DNA of 31,273 nt, taken from Rhodospirillaceae bacterium (GTDB lineage: Bacteria > Pseudomonadota > Alphaproteobacteria > Rhodospirillales > Magnetospirillaceae). Where the stretch lies: the NCBI GenBank assembly GCA_030151865.1, contig JASLCK010000262.1:1-31273 (forward strand), given 5' to 3'. Position 1 is the stretch's first letter; every line of letters starts with the position of its first letter. A program made the translations under genes and the position numbers. The notes under the pieces were generated by a model. It did not search any database, had not been told where the DNA came from, and saw only the letters and a list, made by a program, of their open reading frames with translations. Below are positions 31,194-31,273 of this stretch, piece after piece.

Positions 31194-31273
31194 TTATTCC
31201 CGACGAATTTTAAAAACGTGCAAATACGCCACGGCCGCCACCAAAGAAAGCCCCAGGCCATTGCCGGGCGTAC
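31194..31273 (-). CDS. C-terminal fragment of a probable sensor histidine kinase
   Basis: The last 25 codons of a minus-strand gene that enters from the right edge. They read TPGNGLGLSLVAAVAYLH and then VFKIRRE before TAA at 31194-31196. GNGLGLSLVAAVA followed by a conserved LH is the G2-box and following helix of HATPase_c kinases (compare GTGLGLSLVAAIARLH). The family normally goes on for about 15-20 residues with a DNxPGL-type ending. Here the stop comes earlier, and the codons after it (NQRGLGF) resemble that ending, so the gene may be slightly truncated. It is very short, so the call rests on one motif. Confidence 0.6.
   Translation of the reverse strand, partial: TPGNGLGLSLVAAVAYLHVFKIRRE

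Noticed and set aside
30029..31261. Minus-strand frame of about 410 codons near the right end
   Set aside because: Antisense to the GNAT and ATP-grasp region; composition Q/H/D-rich and without any motif. Only the short motif at 31194-31271, in another frame, looks real.

Overview
The window is about 31 kb of high-GC chromosome with short gaps, many 4-bp ATGA gene overlaps and frequent hairpin terminators. Gene content and protein style (zinc-finger DinB, HU with a GTG start, PleD-like cyclase, CoA ligase fused to an acetyltransferase) suggest an alphaproteobacterium, probably a Rhodospirillales member near Magnetospirillum. That placement is inferred from sequence style only. There is no rRNA, tRNA, CRISPR array, insertion sequence or phage block. 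This is an ordinary core-chromosome segment whose less usual material lies mainly in the intergenic DNA.

Layout. (1) 1-3432, minus: a sulfate/thiosulfate ABC importer in the order binding protein, CysT, CysW, CysA; CysA runs off the left edge. (2) 3732-6404, plus: a three-gene TrpX-type ABC importer (binding protein, permease, ATPase) behind a leader with three successive hairpins, the last terminator-like. (3) 6436-7206: an alpha/beta hydrolase. (4) 7283-12873: a complete late biotin pathway, with bioB on the minus strand diverging from bioF, a BioH-like hydrolase, bioC, bioD and bioA on the plus strand; the five plus genes overlap or nearly touch. (5) 13036-13308: a small unknown gene. (6) 13371-16787, minus: a likely four-gene operon of a receiver-GGDEF diguanylate cyclase, an RluA-type pseudouridine synthase, a methyltransferase and a ketopantoate reductase. 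(7) 16918-20067, minus: a large hybrid sensor kinase with two receivers and an HPt domain, divergent from a chemoreceptor at 20420-22108.

(8) 22181-26398: DNA polymerase IV, HU (minus), a cytochrome b561, an unknown soluble protein and a fatty acid desaturase. (9) 26469-28267: phosphoglycolate phosphatase (minus), a lone fliN and a protein with a GHSCP motif resembling FmdE. (10) 28424-31111: an 895-residue ADP-forming-type acyl-CoA synthetase fused to a GNAT acetyltransferase, behind a promoter overlapped by a 15-bp palindrome. (11) The right edge holds the last 25 codons of a minus-strand gene that looks like a sensor histidine kinase.

The genes form separate modules. Sulfur uptake (cys), which feeds cysteine, S-adenosylmethionine and Fe-S cluster supply, lies near biotin synthesis, which consumes all of these, but nothing in the sequence shows shared control. 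The hybrid kinase, cyclase and chemoreceptor form a plausible signalling neighbourhood. I found no clearly new multi-gene system. The best leads are the structured leader of the TrpX-type operon, the 14-bp inverted repeat after bioA, the 16-bp palindrome at the chemoreceptor start, the operator-like palindrome before the acyl-CoA synthetase gene, and the coupled cyclase-RluA-methyltransferase operon.
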